This document shows positions 44,318-52,646 of a stretch of 64,000 nt of DNA, piece after piece. The position numbers and the translations under genes are program-made. The notes under the pieces are model-generated. The model saw only the letters and a list, made by a program, of their open reading frames with translations. It ran no database searches and was not told the origin of the DNA. This stretch comes from an uncultured Eubacteriales bacterium (GTDB taxonomy: Bacteria; Bacillota; Clostridia; Oscillospirales; CAG-272). The DNA is taken from positions 36,204-100,203 of the forward strand of contig CAKSQF010000008.1 of the NCBI GenBank assembly GCA_934486825.1, written 5' to 3'. How positions within the stretch are numbered: position 1 is the first letter of the stretch; every line of letters starts with the position of its first letter.

Positions 44318-46033
44318 ATGATAAAGAAGTTTGCAAAATACTATAAGCCGCACATGCGTATTTTCCTGGCGGATCTTGCGGCGGCATTGCTCCTTGCGGT
44401 TGCCGATCTGTTTTATCCGATGATAACGCGCAGTATGATAAATGACTTTATACCGAATAAAAATCTCCGACTGCTTATTTTGTGGTCATGCGTCGCGGTT
44501 CTTATTTATATCGTAAAGATATGGCTCAATTATTTTATATCCTATTACGGTCATGTTATGGGCGTGCATATGCAGGCGGATATGAGGCGCGATGTTTTCC
44601 GTCATCTCCAGACGCTCCCGTATACCTATTTTGATAATAACAAAACCGGAACGATAATGTCAAGAATAATCAATGATCTTTTTGATATTTCGGAGCTTGC
44701 CCATCACGGACCCGAGGATTTGTTTCTCTCTGTTGTGCTTCTCGTGTCATCGTTTGTCCTTATGGCAAGGATAAATGTGTGGCTTACGCTGATAGTTTTC
44801 GCCTCAATACCGATATTTCTCTTTTATACAATGAAAAGAAGGCTGGCACTGAATAAGGCATTCAGAGAAACAAAGGTTGAGGTCGGCGAGGTCAATGCGG
44901 TTCTTGAAAATGCGATCTCGGGTATAAGAGTCTCAAAGGCATACACAAACAGGGATTATGAGTGTGAAAGATTCGAACAGTCTAATGAGCGCTTTGTAAA
45001 GGCGCGCTCAAGAGCATATAAGGTCATGGGCGAATTTCAGGCGGTGACGGCTTTTATGACCGATTTTCTGAATCTTGCAGTTATGTTCAGCGGAGGACTT
45101 TTTGTTTATAACGGCTGGATAAATGTCGGTGATTTTGCCGCATTCATTATATTTGTGAATGTGTTCATGAATCCGATAAAAAGGCTTATATCTTTTGTCG
45201 AGCAGTATCAGAACGGTATGACGGGATTCGTCAGATTCCGGGAGATCATGGATGAAAAACCGGAAAACGAGAGATCGAAGGCGATAATTGCGGGTACGCT
45301 TGCCGGAGATATAGATTTTTGTGATCTGTCGTTTGCATATAGCGAACAAAGCCCGGTGCTGAACGGTATCAGTCTGCATATACCGAAGGGAAAGAAGGTT
45401 GCGCTTGTCGGACCCTCCGGAGTCGGAAAGACCACGCTCTGTAATATTATTCCGCGTTTTTACGAGATTACCTCGGGAAGTGTATTGATAGACGGTATCG
45501 ATATACGCGATATGACCCTTGATTCACTGCGCGAGAATATAGGAATTGTCGCACAGGATGTGTTTCTGTTCACCGGGACAATATATGAAAATATTGCCTA
45601 CGGTAAACCGTCGGCAAGCGAGGACGAGGTCCGTAATGCGGCAAAACAGGCAAGAATACATGATTTTATTATGTCACTTCCCGAAGGGTATAATACCTAT
45701 ACCGGAGAAAGAGGGGTAAAACTCTCGGGCGGACAAAAGCAGAGGATATCAATCGCAAGGGCTTTTCTGAAAAATCCTCCGATTTTGATTTTCGATGAAG
45801 CGACTTCGGCACTTGATAACGCAACCGAGCTTGCAATACAGCAGTCGCTTGAACAGCTTTGCAAGGGCAGGACTACGCTGATAGTTGCACACAGATTGTC
45901 AACCGTTAAAAATGCGGATGAAATAGTCGTCATAGATGACGGTAAAATAAAGGAAAAGGGCACGCATGACGAACTCATGAAGAAAAACGGCATGTATGCC
46001 GCACTGTACAATTCGCAGTTTGCGGTTATGTAA
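44318..46033 (+). CDS. ABC transporter, permease and ATPase in one chain
   Basis: A half-transporter exporter of 571 residues. Six membrane helices occupy residues 15-300 (ABC_membrane type I), with the coupling stretch NAVLENAISGIRVSKAYTNRDYE. The ATPase has Walker A GPSGVGKTT, Q-loop AQDVFLF, signature LSGGQKQRI, Walker B ILIFDEATSALD and the His switch VAHRLS. It has no partner gene, so it is likely a homodimer exporting lipid, peptide or drug; the substrate cannot be told. It stands alone between two terminators. Confidence 0.9.
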   Translation: MIKKFAKYYKPHMRIFLADLAAALLLAVADLFYPMITRSMINDFIPNKNLRLLILWSCVAVLIYIVKIWLNYFISYYGHVMGVHMQADMRRDVFRHLQTLPYTYFDNNKTGTIMSRIINDLFDISELAHHGPEDLFLSVVLLVSSFVLMARINVWLTLIVFASIPIFLFYTMKRRLALNKAFRETKVEVGEVNAVLENAISGIRVSKAYTNRDYECERFEQSNERFVKARSRAYKVMGEFQAVTAFMTDFLNLAVMFSGGLFVYNGWINVGDFAAFIIFVNVFMNPIKRLISFVEQYQNGMTGFVRFREIMDEKPENERSKAIIAGTLAGDIDFCDLSFAYSEQSPVLNGISLHIPKGKKVALVGPSGVGKTTLCNIIPRFYEITSGSVLIDGIDIRDMTLDSLRENIGIVAQDVFLFTGTIYENIAYGKPSASEDEVRNAAKQARIHDFIMSLPEGYNTYTGERGVKLSGGQKQRISIARAFLKNPPILIFDEATSALDNATELAIQQSLEQLCKGRTTLIVAHRLSTVKNADEIVVIDDGKIKEKGTHDELMKKNGMYAALYNSQFAVM

Positions 46034-46034
46034 A

Positions 46035-46063
46035 AAATGGACGGATTAAAGATCCGTCCATTT
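46035..46063. terminator. Terminator shared by the ABC and LRR genes
   Basis: AAATGGACGGAT and ATCCGTCCATTT form a 12-pair stem around TAAAG between the two convergent genes. Confidence 0.85.
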
Positions 46064-46065
46064 GC

Positions 46066-47280
46066 TTATTTGCCCGAAATGTAATTGATTTTTCCGATGG
46101 CTTTAAGGTAATCGTTTCCGTCGGCAATGTCAATAACTCCGAAATCTTCGGCGCTTCCGTAAAAGTCAATATCTGTGAGAAGCCTGCAGTTCCCGAAAGC
46201 CGAATATGCTATCGTTTTTGTTTCTTTGGTAAATGTAAGGTGCGTAAGAGATACGCAGTCTTCAAATGTGTAATTTCTGATAGCGGCAATCCCTGTTCCG
46301 AGTCTGATCTTTTTCAGCGCTCCGCAACCCGAAAAAGCACCCGAACCAAGCTCGGTTACGCTGTCGGAAAGCGTAATTTCCTCAAGCGAGCCGCATTGCT
46401 CAAACGCAAATCCGCCGATGCTTTTCAGCGTAGCGGGCAGGGTGATCGATGCAAGCTTTCTGCAGCCCGAAAACGCATTTGACTCAATGCTTGTTATTTT
46501 GCCGCCTATGTTGAGTGTGCGCAGTTCGGAGCATCCGCTGAACAGGTGTTCGCTGATAACGGTAAGGCTGACAGGCAGGTTTACGGTCCGGAGAGAGCCG
46601 CAGTTCATGAATGTCATTGCTCCGAGTTTGCCGACATAGTCGGGGAGAGTGATCTCGCTAAGAGATGCGCATCCCGCAAAAGCATTTTTTTCGATCGATT
46701 CAAGCTTTTTTCCGAAATCGATCTTTTCAAGTCTTGCGCAATTTGTAAAAGCGTTTTCGCATATGGTGACCACGGTATCCGGAATTATGACCTCGCGCAG
46801 ACTGTCCGCTCCGGAAAATGCGCCTTTTCCTATCGACCTGACAACAATGTCGTTTACAACATCGGGGATAGTGAGCGCTCCTTCGGGCAATCCTTTTCCG
46901 CTGTTGACGGTAAGATCGCCGTCCTCGGTTATTCTGAAATATCCGGAGGATTCTTCGTAATAAAAATAAGCATCCTTTTTGCCGGTCAATTCAAGGCTTA
47001 TGCTTTCAGCTTTTTCGGCTGAATCTCTGTAATCACCGAGTTCTCTGAATAATTTGACCGCGTAAGTATACTTTTTGTTTTCCAGATAATCGCACGCCTG
47101 CTCGTATTTGCGGCTTTTTTGCTGTACTATACCCGAAAAGCATATATAAACCAAGCCGACAACGACCAAAAGACACAGAGCCGCCGATAGTGCAATTATG
47201 AATCCGCCGGGTCCTTTGTTCTGCTGATTGTTGACCTTTGAATTTGAATCGGATCTTTTTGTTTTGGGCGCTTTTTTCAC
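46066..47280 (-). CDS. Membrane-anchored BspA-type leucine-rich repeat protein
   Basis: 404 residues: a basic N-terminus, one membrane helix (about 28-50, GFIIALSAALCLLVVVGLVYICF), a helical stretch with one TPR-like unit (YEQACDYLENKKYTYAVKLFREL), then about nine to ten LRR_5 repeats of 23 residues with the pattern AFxGCxxLxxIxLPxxVxxIG. Such repeats mediate surface binding in BspA-like proteins; the ligand is unknown. AGGAGG is seven bases before the GTG at 47280. An upstream in-frame start that would read LGGC, like a lipobox, has no ribosome site. Confidence 0.85.
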   Translation of the reverse strand: MKKAPKTKRSDSNSKVNNQQNKGPGGFIIALSAALCLLVVVGLVYICFSGIVQQKSRKYEQACDYLENKKYTYAVKLFRELGDYRDSAEKAESISLELTGKKDAYFYYEESSGYFRITEDGDLTVNSGKGLPEGALTIPDVVNDIVVRSIGKGAFSGADSLREVIIPDTVVTICENAFTNCARLEKIDFGKKLESIEKNAFAGCASLSEITLPDYVGKLGAMTFMNCGSLRTVNLPVSLTVISEHLFSGCSELRTLNIGGKITSIESNAFSGCRKLASITLPATLKSIGGFAFEQCGSLEEITLSDSVTELGSGAFSGCGALKKIRLGTGIAAIRNYTFEDCVSLTHLTFTKETKTIAYSAFGNCRLLTDIDFYGSAEDFGVIDIADGNDYLKAIGKINYISGK

Positions 47281-47309
47281 GGAACAACCTCCTAAAAACA
47301 AATAAAAAA

Positions 47310-47332
47310 GGGAGCCTTTTTATAAGGCTCCC
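47310..47332 (-). terminator. Terminator of the original tRNA-Arg gene
   Basis: GGGAGCCTT and AAGGCTCCC pair around a five-base loop; on the minus strand it is followed by six T. It lies just downstream of the tRNA 3' end and ahead of the LRR gene. Confidence 0.82.
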
Positions 47333-47339
47333 GATTTTG

Positions 47340-47384
47340 TGGCGTCCCTGCCCGGATTCGAACCGGGGGCATTCCGCTTAGGAG
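47340..47384 (-). tRNA. 3' half of tRNA-Arg(CCT), an attachment site remnant
   Basis: Read on the minus strand, this stretch holds an anticodon loop CTCCTAA, the 3' strand of the anticodon stem (GCGGA), a variable loop, a perfect T arm (CCCGG TTCGAAT CCGGG), the acceptor strand CAGGGAC, discriminator G and an encoded CCA. The 5' half is missing: the bases before the anticodon loop do not pair with GCGGA, and no GTCCCTG acceptor strand lies upstream. The break at the anticodon loop is typical of tyrosine-integrase attachment sites. The rest of the tRNA is expected at the far end of the island. Confidence 0.85.
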
Positions 47385-47683
47385 TGACATCGGCATACAG
47401 TTGTTGAGTCACTTCCTATGCCCGATAATCCCGTATTTTCAAGGCTTTTTCGCACTTTAAGTGTTAAGCCGTGTTGCGGAATTACTGCTAATTTTACCCC
47501 GTTTTCGACTGTATGATTAGACGGGAATTAGCACGGAGTTCGGTCTTTGGGAAACGGTCAAATTGCTCACGAATGCGTGCATTTAATCGCTTGTCACTCG
47601 GTTTGTTACCGAGTACCGAGGATTATCATAAATATATTATAGTCGATTTCTGTGAAAATTTCAACACAATAAATCGAAAAGAA
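47385..47683. other. Non-coding border of the island
   Basis: No convincing gene lies between the tRNA half and the integrase terminator. Close to the break, GTGACATCGGCATA and TATGCC...GTCAC-type pieces (47383-47424) form an imperfect inverted repeat that may be an integrase core or excision site. Short frames here lack ribosome sites. Confidence 0.5.
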
Positions 47684-47714
47684 AACGGCAAGACCATCGA
47701 ATGATCTCGCCGTT
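47684..47714. terminator. Terminator of the integrase gene
   Basis: AACGGC.AGA and TCT.GCCGTT pair around an 11-base loop; there is a T run on both strands (TTTTCTTTTC on the minus strand, CTTTTTTG on the plus). Confidence 0.7.
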
Positions 47715-47732
47715 GTGCTTTTTTGTTAAGTT

Positions 47733-49082
47733 TCATACGCCAAGCAGAGCCTTGAACTTTTGTAGGAACTCAGGGTTGTTTATGAGGTAATTGAGCATCG
47801 TTTCATCTGTAATACCTCCGTCTTGTGGTGGCTTGCGGTCATCATCTGAATGAGTGTTTTGCGTGTCAGACTTCAATTTCTCAGCACTACTTTCAGAGAG
47901 TTCTTTGTGCTGATAGAAGGCTTCTTCAAATCTCTGTGCGTTGATCCGTCTGTCCTCATCTAAGATATGAGAATACACATCAGTAACCATCTTCACCTGA
48001 GCGTGTCCTGAGTCACCCTGAACGGACTTAATATCCCCACCGTTGAGTTTCAACTTGTAGGTGATACTTGTGTGTCGTAGGCTATGAAAAACTACGGGCG
48101 GCAGGTTGTTTTCTCTTATGAGTTTCTGCAAGGCACGGGTTATAATCTGACTCTCCATCGGTCTGCCGTTTGCACTACAAAATACAAGGTTAAAATCTTG
48201 AAATTCATCTCCGAACAGTTCCTTGTATTCCTGAATTTCCTGATAGCGATTTTTGAGCATTTCTGCAACCGTTTTGGGCAAAAACACCTTTCGGGTACTT
48301 GTCTTTGTTTTTGGCTCTTTGAGAACCAAAGCGGTGTTTGTCCTCGCAAAGAAAGCAGGAAATTTGAAAACAATACCTTTCTCGTTCAACTTCTCAAGGG
48401 CGTCACGATTAACTCGCTGAAGTTCTTTGTTGACGAATATAAACGCCGTACCGTTTGCTATGCTTGCATCTGAGATTTCAACACAGTCCCAAGTCAGACC
48501 GAGCATTTCGCCAATTCGCAATGAGCAGGAAAACGCAAGGTTTATAGCAAGTTTCAGTATTTCATCATCGCACAGTTCAAGTGCCTTAAATAGCGTGGGA
48601 GCATCCCATATATCACGAGCCTTGTGTTCCTCTTGCGGGAGTGTTGCATTGATACAAGGGTTCTTCTGCATCAGTTCCCATTTTACCGCCTGATTAAAGG
48701 CGCTACGAAGTAGTTTGTGGACTTCTCGGACTGTATGACAAGATAAATACTCCGTATTTGGCTTGCGGTTGTTTATCACCCTTGATTTGACTTTGAGCAA
48801 GTTCTGATAATACTTCTCCATCAGTCGGGTGTTCAGATCAGAGAGTTTCACATCTCCGATAATCGGGTTAATGTAATTGAATATTAGGCTTCGCCTTGCT
48901 TCATAGGTAGACATCGCCCAAGTGTTCACTCCGTAAATTGAAGTGTAATCCTCAAGCAACTCCTTTACAGTCTTTGCTTCGGGAATAACAAGAGTGCCGG
49001 ACTCTTGTTGAAACTCAACTTCCGCTTTACGCCGTTTGGCTTCAGCGTTGGTCGCAAAGGTTTCCCACTTCTGACGCTTAGC
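47733..49082 (-). pseudogene. Tyrosine integrase with broken 5' end
   Basis: The catalytic domain is intact: Arg in SCSLRIGEMLGL, HSLRHTS, and the terminal GHAQVKMVTDVYSH with the nucleophilic Tyr. The SAM-like domain starts at KTVKELLEDYTSIYGVNTWAMSTYEARRSL. Relatives with this sequence have about 28 residues more at the N-terminus, ending in KRKQKWETF. Here the frame reads AKRQKWETF and is cut directly before it by TAG CCA TAG (49091-49083), and no ATG or well-placed start follows; TTG at 48959 lacks a spaced ribosome site. It is next to the tRNA half, as an island integrase should be, but is probably inactive or makes a shortened protein. Confidence 0.8.
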
Positions 49083-49247
49083 CTATGGCTATCTGTCTTG
49101 TCGGCAGCCTCTCATATTAGCGTTTAGCAGGTTTGGTTTAACATACCGATAGTTTTCAAAGCAACTGACCTGATAAGGAATTATGCAGTCTGTTTCACCT
49201 CAACCTTACCGTCGTGCTGCCGTATTAAGTTTTCATAGTAGATGCGA
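49083..49247. other. Degraded stretch between the integrase and the zinc-ribbon gene
   Basis: On the minus strand two coding-like remnants lie in different frames. One, 49181-49261, reads 26 codons including RIYYENLIRQHDGKVEVKQT and a TAA, but has no start. The other begins ATG at 49115 (MRGCRQDR) and hits TAG after eight codons, in frame with the integrase. This suggests rearrangement at the integrase 5' end. Confidence 0.5.
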
Positions 49248-49448
49248 CTATATTTCGCAACTTACTTGTCCAACAGGGGCAAATAAATCTATACGGTCGT
49301 GCCTGCGACCTTTCTGAGTTCGTACCGCAACAACCTTACACTTCTTACATTCATACTTTATCTTACCCTCGTCATTCCGAAACCCGTAGTTCAGTTGACC
49401 ACAATTAGAACAATACATCGGTATCGGAGTCCATTTATCATTATTCAA
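49248..49448 (-). CDS. Small zinc-ribbon protein
   Basis: 66 residues with two CxxC pairs (YCSNCGQLNYG and YECKKCKVV), 19 residues apart, fitting one zinc ribbon, then a basic stretch GRRHDRIDLFAP. Similar small proteins occur in mobile elements of Clostridia; no role is known. The start is probably TTG at 49446-49448 behind GAGGTG. It is the last gene of the polymerase operon, 67 bases after the preceding frame. Confidence 0.6.
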   Translation of the reverse strand: MNNDKWTPIPMYCSNCGQLNYGFRNDEGKIKYECKKCKVVAVRTQKGRRHDRIDLFAPVGQVSCEI

Positions 49449-49515
49449 TTACATCACCTCATCAAGTTCCTTGCCGTACAAATTAAGGTTCTTCAAAAAC
49501 AGAGTGGAATACATC

Positions 49516-49776
49516 TTATGTAGCGGCTCTGTTCTTGCCTTCAACGAACCACTTTCCATTTTCCTCATCAAAAAGATAGGTTTCTTTGCCGCAAATCATT
49601 ACGGTATAGCGAAGTCCTGTTCCACCTACTTTTGTAGAAGCAGCACGGCAACAATACTTTACTCGGTCGATTTCAAAAACCTCATCGTTTTCAAACTTTA
49701 TACTTTCAGGTCGGCAAGTTCCGTCAGTCAAGTGTCTTGCCCGTACCTCTACATATACTTTCTTTCGGTTTTCCAT
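49516..49776 (-). CDS. Conserved small protein of the polymerase operon, unknown function
   Basis: 86 residues, mostly beta strands by pattern: VYVEVRARHLTDGTCRPESIKF, VFEIDRVKYCCRAASTKVGGTGLRYTVMICG, KETYLFDEENGKWFV. I recall similar proteins beside Y-family polymerases in Bacillota elements but know no function. AGGAG lies before the ATG and it follows the S24-like gene by 15 bases. Confidence 0.65.
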   Translation of the reverse strand: MENRKKVYVEVRARHLTDGTCRPESIKFENDEVFEIDRVKYCCRAASTKVGGTGLRYTVMICGKETYLFDEENGKWFVEGKNRAAT

Positions 49777-49791
49777 TGTTTTGTACTCCTA

Positions 49792-50097
49792 TTAAAATTG
49801 GTTTATCGCCATAAGCACCTTGCCTACAAAGAATGCTTCTGCGACTTTATTTCTTGAAAGTTTGTATTGGGGCGAAATATTCGACCTGTATTTGAATACA
49901 TTGAGCAGCCCTTCTTCGTACTTGCCGTTTGTATCAACAAATAAAATCGAACCCTCTACAATACCTTCATTCAAAAAGTTGTCATCATCGTTTGCGGTTA
50001 AGCAGATAATCTTATCTGACACCTCGTATCCGTTGCAGCCGAGTATCCCCATATAACCGCAAGGTATATGCTTGTCCGATAGAATGATGTTACTCAT
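49792..50097 (-). CDS. S24/UmuD-like small protein without DNA-binding domain
   Basis: 101 residues resembling the C-terminal part of LexA/UmuD-type proteins: YEVSDKIICLTANDDDNFLNEGIVEGSILFVDTNGKYEEGLLNVFKYRS. The GSILFVD...EGLLNVF pattern matches the strand after the active-site Ser in S24 peptidases, but the usual Ser-Met and catalytic Lys are not clearly in place. It starts nine bases after the polymerase stop. A UmuD-like partner role for the polymerase is an inference; a plain structural homologue with no peptidase activity is equally possible. Confidence 0.5.
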   Translation of the reverse strand: MSNIILSDKHIPCGYMGILGCNGYEVSDKIICLTANDDDNFLNEGIVEGSILFVDTNGKYEEGLLNVFKYRSNISPQYKLSRNKVAEAFFVGKVLMAINQF

Positions 50098-50106
50098 TAC
50101 AACCTC

Positions 50107-51342
50107 CTAACATAACATTCCGGTCGGCATTGTGATTTCCGCCTTTTCAGGTGGCAACCTTAGATTTTGACAAAGGACTGCGTTTTTAATACTGTCCTTG
50201 CCGAACCGTTTTCGGATTGTTTCAATACATAAATCGAGTTTTTCCAATTTCTCAATTCTCTCAACATTCGTAAAGAAATCAACTTGTCGGGGCGTATCTT
50301 GTGGTACTAAATTGATTGCTTGAATGGTGACAGAACGAATTGGGTTTTTCCAATCGTACTTTTTTTCAAACAAATTGAAAGCAGCCTTGGCGATAAGCAT
50401 TGGGGACTGTGTAGGCATATCCAAACTTATCTGCCATTGTTTCGAGAAAAGTGTGTTATCCCGTATGTGAATTGCGACTCCGTCCGCACACTTCTGATGA
50501 ACACGAAGTTTATGTCCGATGTCTTGGGTTAGTTCAAGGAAAACGGGCCACACCTGCTCGTTTTCCTCTAAATCTTCTACGGTGGTAATGCCGTGTCCAA
50601 CGCTCTTTATTGGCGAAACAAAGTCGGCTTTATGGACAAGGGAGTGGTCATTACCATTTGCATATTGCCATAGGGCGATGCCGTTTTTTCCGAGCCGTCT
50701 TTTTAGAAAATCAGGATCGGTTTGGGCTAAATCACCGATGGTTCTTATGCAGTAGTTATCTAATACACGCTGCGTTGCCCGACCTACACCGAGCAAATCC
50801 GCTACGGGGAGTCCCCATACTATATCTCTGAAAGTTTCCTTTTCAATTACGGTTACTGCGTCAGGCTTTTTCATATCAGAGCCTAACTTTGCAAAAATCT
50901 TATTGAACGAAACGCCGACAGAGATAGTTAATCCGAGTTCAAACTTGATAGTTTCTTTTATCTCATTTGCAATCTTTTCCGGTGTACCAAAAATATGCTC
51001 AGTACCACTTATATCAAGCCAACACTCGTCCATACCATAAGGTTCTACTTGGTCTGTATAGCGCCCGTAAACGCTTCTTGCGAGTTTTGAATACTTGATA
51101 TATTCTTCAAAATGGGGTGGAACGACAACTAAATCTCTACACTTTTGTTTTGCCTGCCATACGGCATCACCTGTCCTTACATTGAATGATTTAGCCGCAT
51201 AGTTTTTTGCAAGGACTATACCGTGTCGTTCTTCTACCGAACCACAAACTGCTACGGGATACTTTTTTAGTTTCGGATCAAGCATACATTCTACGCTTGC
51301 GTAAAAATTGTTCATATCGCAATGTAATATAGAACGGCTCAA
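50107..51342 (-). CDS. Y-family DNA polymerase (DinB/UvrX-like)
   Basis: A translesion polymerase. The palm begins LSRSILHCDMNNFYASVEC with the first metal Asp, followed by YGMDECWLDISGTEHIFG with the DE pair, SVGVSFNKIFAKLGSDMKKPD and the little-finger domain. 411 residues if begun at the TTG at 51340-51342, which has GAGG seven bases upstream and matches the family start; a TTG 17 codons earlier lies within an operator. It heads a minus-strand operon of four genes behind four operator copies, which implies damage- or repressor-controlled expression. Confidence 0.87.
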   Translation of the reverse strand: MSRSILHCDMNNFYASVECMLDPKLKKYPVAVCGSVEERHGIVLAKNYAAKSFNVRTGDAVWQAKQKCRDLVVVPPHFEEYIKYSKLARSVYGRYTDQVEPYGMDECWLDISGTEHIFGTPEKIANEIKETIKFELGLTISVGVSFNKIFAKLGSDMKKPDAVTVIEKETFRDIVWGLPVADLLGVGRATQRVLDNYCIRTIGDLAQTDPDFLKRRLGKNGIALWQYANGNDHSLVHKADFVSPIKSVGHGITTVEDLEENEQVWPVFLELTQDIGHKLRVHQKCADGVAIHIRDNTLFSKQWQISLDMPTQSPMLIAKAAFNLFEKKYDWKNPIRSVTIQAINLVPQDTPRQVDFFTNVERIEKLEKLDLCIETIRKRFGKDSIKNAVLCQNLRLPPEKAEITMPTGMLC

Positions 51343-51382
51343 TTTTTTTGCCTCAATTCTTGAATTTTTTGCGAAACCACTT

Positions 51383-51497
51383 GACGAACTCAAATTCGTG
51401 GTGTATTATATAAACACGAACTTAACTTCGTGTTGTGGCTAAATTATAGCACGAACATAAATTCGTGTCAATAGGTTTTCACGAAGAAATGTTCGTG
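51383..51497. promoter_or_regulatory. Four tandem CACGAA-N6-TTCGTG operators
   Basis: Copies at 51383-51400 (first base G), 51415-51432, 51450-51467 and 51480-51497, with starts 32, 35 and 30 bases apart, about three DNA turns. Each core is one mismatch from the Gram-positive SOS box CGAAC-N4-GTTCG. A minus-strand TATAAT at 51410-51405 lies between the first two, so binding would cover the polymerase promoter. The fourth is 40 bases before the repressor start. Either LexA or the adjacent XRE protein could bind. Confidence 0.85.
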
Positions 51498-51537
51498 TTA
51501 CGAAAGATGTTGAAAATTTATCCGAAGAGGTATGGCT

Positions 51538-51945
51538 ATGAAGTTTAACGAAAGACTCAAAAAGTATAGAGAAGAAAAAGGTCTAACCCAAGCACAACTT
51601 TCTGAACTCGCCGGAATTACAACTCGTCAAATTCAGAATTATGAAGGTGGCAAAGCACGCCCCCGTTTGGACGCCGCCGAAAAAATCGCAAAGGCACTTA
51701 ACATCACAACAGATGAACTGCTTGGAAATGCGGATATGCTTGTTGCCCAAGCCGCTGAAAAATATGGTGCAAGAGGGGCAAAGCAAGCACAACAACTTAC
51801 CGATGAACTCACGGGATTGTTTACAGGCGGTGATTTGGCTGAAGAAGATATGGAGTTAATGATGAAAGCCATTCAGGATGCCTATTGGATTGCGAAAGAA
51901 AAAAACAAGAAGTTCACCCCAAAGAAATACCGTTCCGATAAATAA
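51538..51945 (+). CDS. XRE-family repressor, ImmR-like
   Basis: 135 residues. The N-terminal helix-turn-helix is clear: FNERLKKYREEKGLTQAQLSELAGITTRQIQNYEGGKARP. The C-terminal half is helical and charged (EEDMELMMKAIQDAYWIAKEKNKK), suited to dimerisation. GAGG is spaced for the ATG at 51538; an ATG six bases earlier is too close. It is divergent from the polymerase operon across the four operators and is followed by an ImmA-type protease gene, the arrangement of ImmR/ImmA in ICEBs1, where the protease cuts the repressor after DNA damage. Confidence 0.87.
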   Translation: MKFNERLKKYREEKGLTQAQLSELAGITTRQIQNYEGGKARPRLDAAEKIAKALNITTDELLGNADMLVAQAAEKYGARGAKQAQQLTDELTGLFTGGDLAEEDMELMMKAIQDAYWIAKEKNKKFTPKKYRSDK

Positions 51946-51961
51946 GTCCGTTTTATGGGAC
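51944..51961 (+). repeat. Shared 18-bp regulatory motif, copy A
   Basis: AAGTCCGTTTTATGGGAC starts on the stop codon of the repressor gene. With the next two bases (TT) it forms an inverted repeat AAGTCC-N8-GGACTT. A TACAAT at 51979-51984 sits 17 bases after it, so the motif covers the -35 region of a promoter for the ImmA gene. The same 18 bases recur at 61708-61725 after another XRE gene. Confidence 0.7.
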
Positions 51962-52011
51962 TTGGGTTATGGTAGAATTACAATAGGAAAGAATGAAAGG
52001 GGTGAGAGCCA

Positions 52012-52536
52012 ATGTATGTTAGCACTTCCGATATTGTTCAAAAGGCAAACTATATAGTTTCCCAATGCGGTACTCGTGATCCTCATAGGATTACCAAAGA
52101 ACTCGGCATTGAAGTCTTATATTATCCTTTTAACCGTCAGCGTGGAGCGTATAAGGTAATAATGCGAAACCGCTTTATGTTCATCAAAAATAATCTGCAT
52201 CCGGTGATGGAGAATATCGTACTCTTACACGAACTCGGACACGACGCTCTACACAGAGCAGAAGCAACCGAAATCGGCGGCTTCGAGGAATTCAACATCT
52301 TTGATATGCGTGATTGCAGAATGGAGTACGAAGCAAATGTATTTGCTTCCCAAATTGCATTACCTGACGATGACTTTCTTGAGTTGGCTGAGCGTGGATA
52401 TGACACTCAACAAATTGCACGGGCATTAAACTCTGATATTAACCTTGTGGCTCTCAAAGCAGATACGCTTGTTTCGCAAGGCTATCGACTCAGGCAACAA
52501 GAACATCGTAATGACTTTCTCAAATATAATAAATAA
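52012..52536 (+). CDS. ImmA/IrrE-type metallopeptidase
   Basis: 174 residues with the zinc protease motif HELGH in ENIVLLHELGHDALHR and the third ligand Glu in RMEYEANVFASQIALPDD. Such proteases cleave XRE repressors: ImmA cuts ImmR in ICEBs1 and IrrE/PprI cuts DdrO in Deinococcus. AAGGGGTGAG precedes the ATG. It lies 66 bases after the repressor with its own likely promoter. Confidence 0.9.
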   Translation: MYVSTSDIVQKANYIVSQCGTRDPHRITKELGIEVLYYPFNRQRGAYKVIMRNRFMFIKNNLHPVMENIVLLHELGHDALHRAEATEIGGFEEFNIFDMRDCRMEYEANVFASQIALPDDDFLELAERGYDTQQIARALNSDINLVALKADTLVSQGYRLRQQEHRNDFLKYNK

Positions 52537-52569
52537 GACCGCCTGCTCAATCGAGCAGACGGTCTTATT
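52532..52569. terminator. Terminator between the ImmA gene and hsdR
   Basis: AATAAGACCG.CTGCTC and GAGCAG.CGGTCTTATT pair around AATC; the ImmA stop codon is inside the left arm. It serves both convergent genes. Confidence 0.85.
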
Positions 52570-52646
52570 AGTTCGGGTTGAGTAAAGATGGCATAAAAGA
52601 AATTCGATAGGAACGGCAAGAGTGCTATATGGTTCTCATAAGCATT

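Noticed and set aside
47281..47301. Lipoprotein start (LGGC) for the LRR protein
   Set aside because: The in-frame codons lie over the AGGAGG itself; the GTG at 47280 is the correctly spaced start and the protein has a normal membrane helix.
47340..47384. 3' end of tmRNA
   Set aside because: The CCA-side sequence GGGACGCCA and the CCT anticodon loop fit tRNA-Arg; tmRNA would need a different acceptor strand and a tag reading frame.
47340..47430. Complete tRNA with an intron or odd fold
   Set aside because: No partner for the acceptor strand or for the anticodon stem exists within 100 bases.
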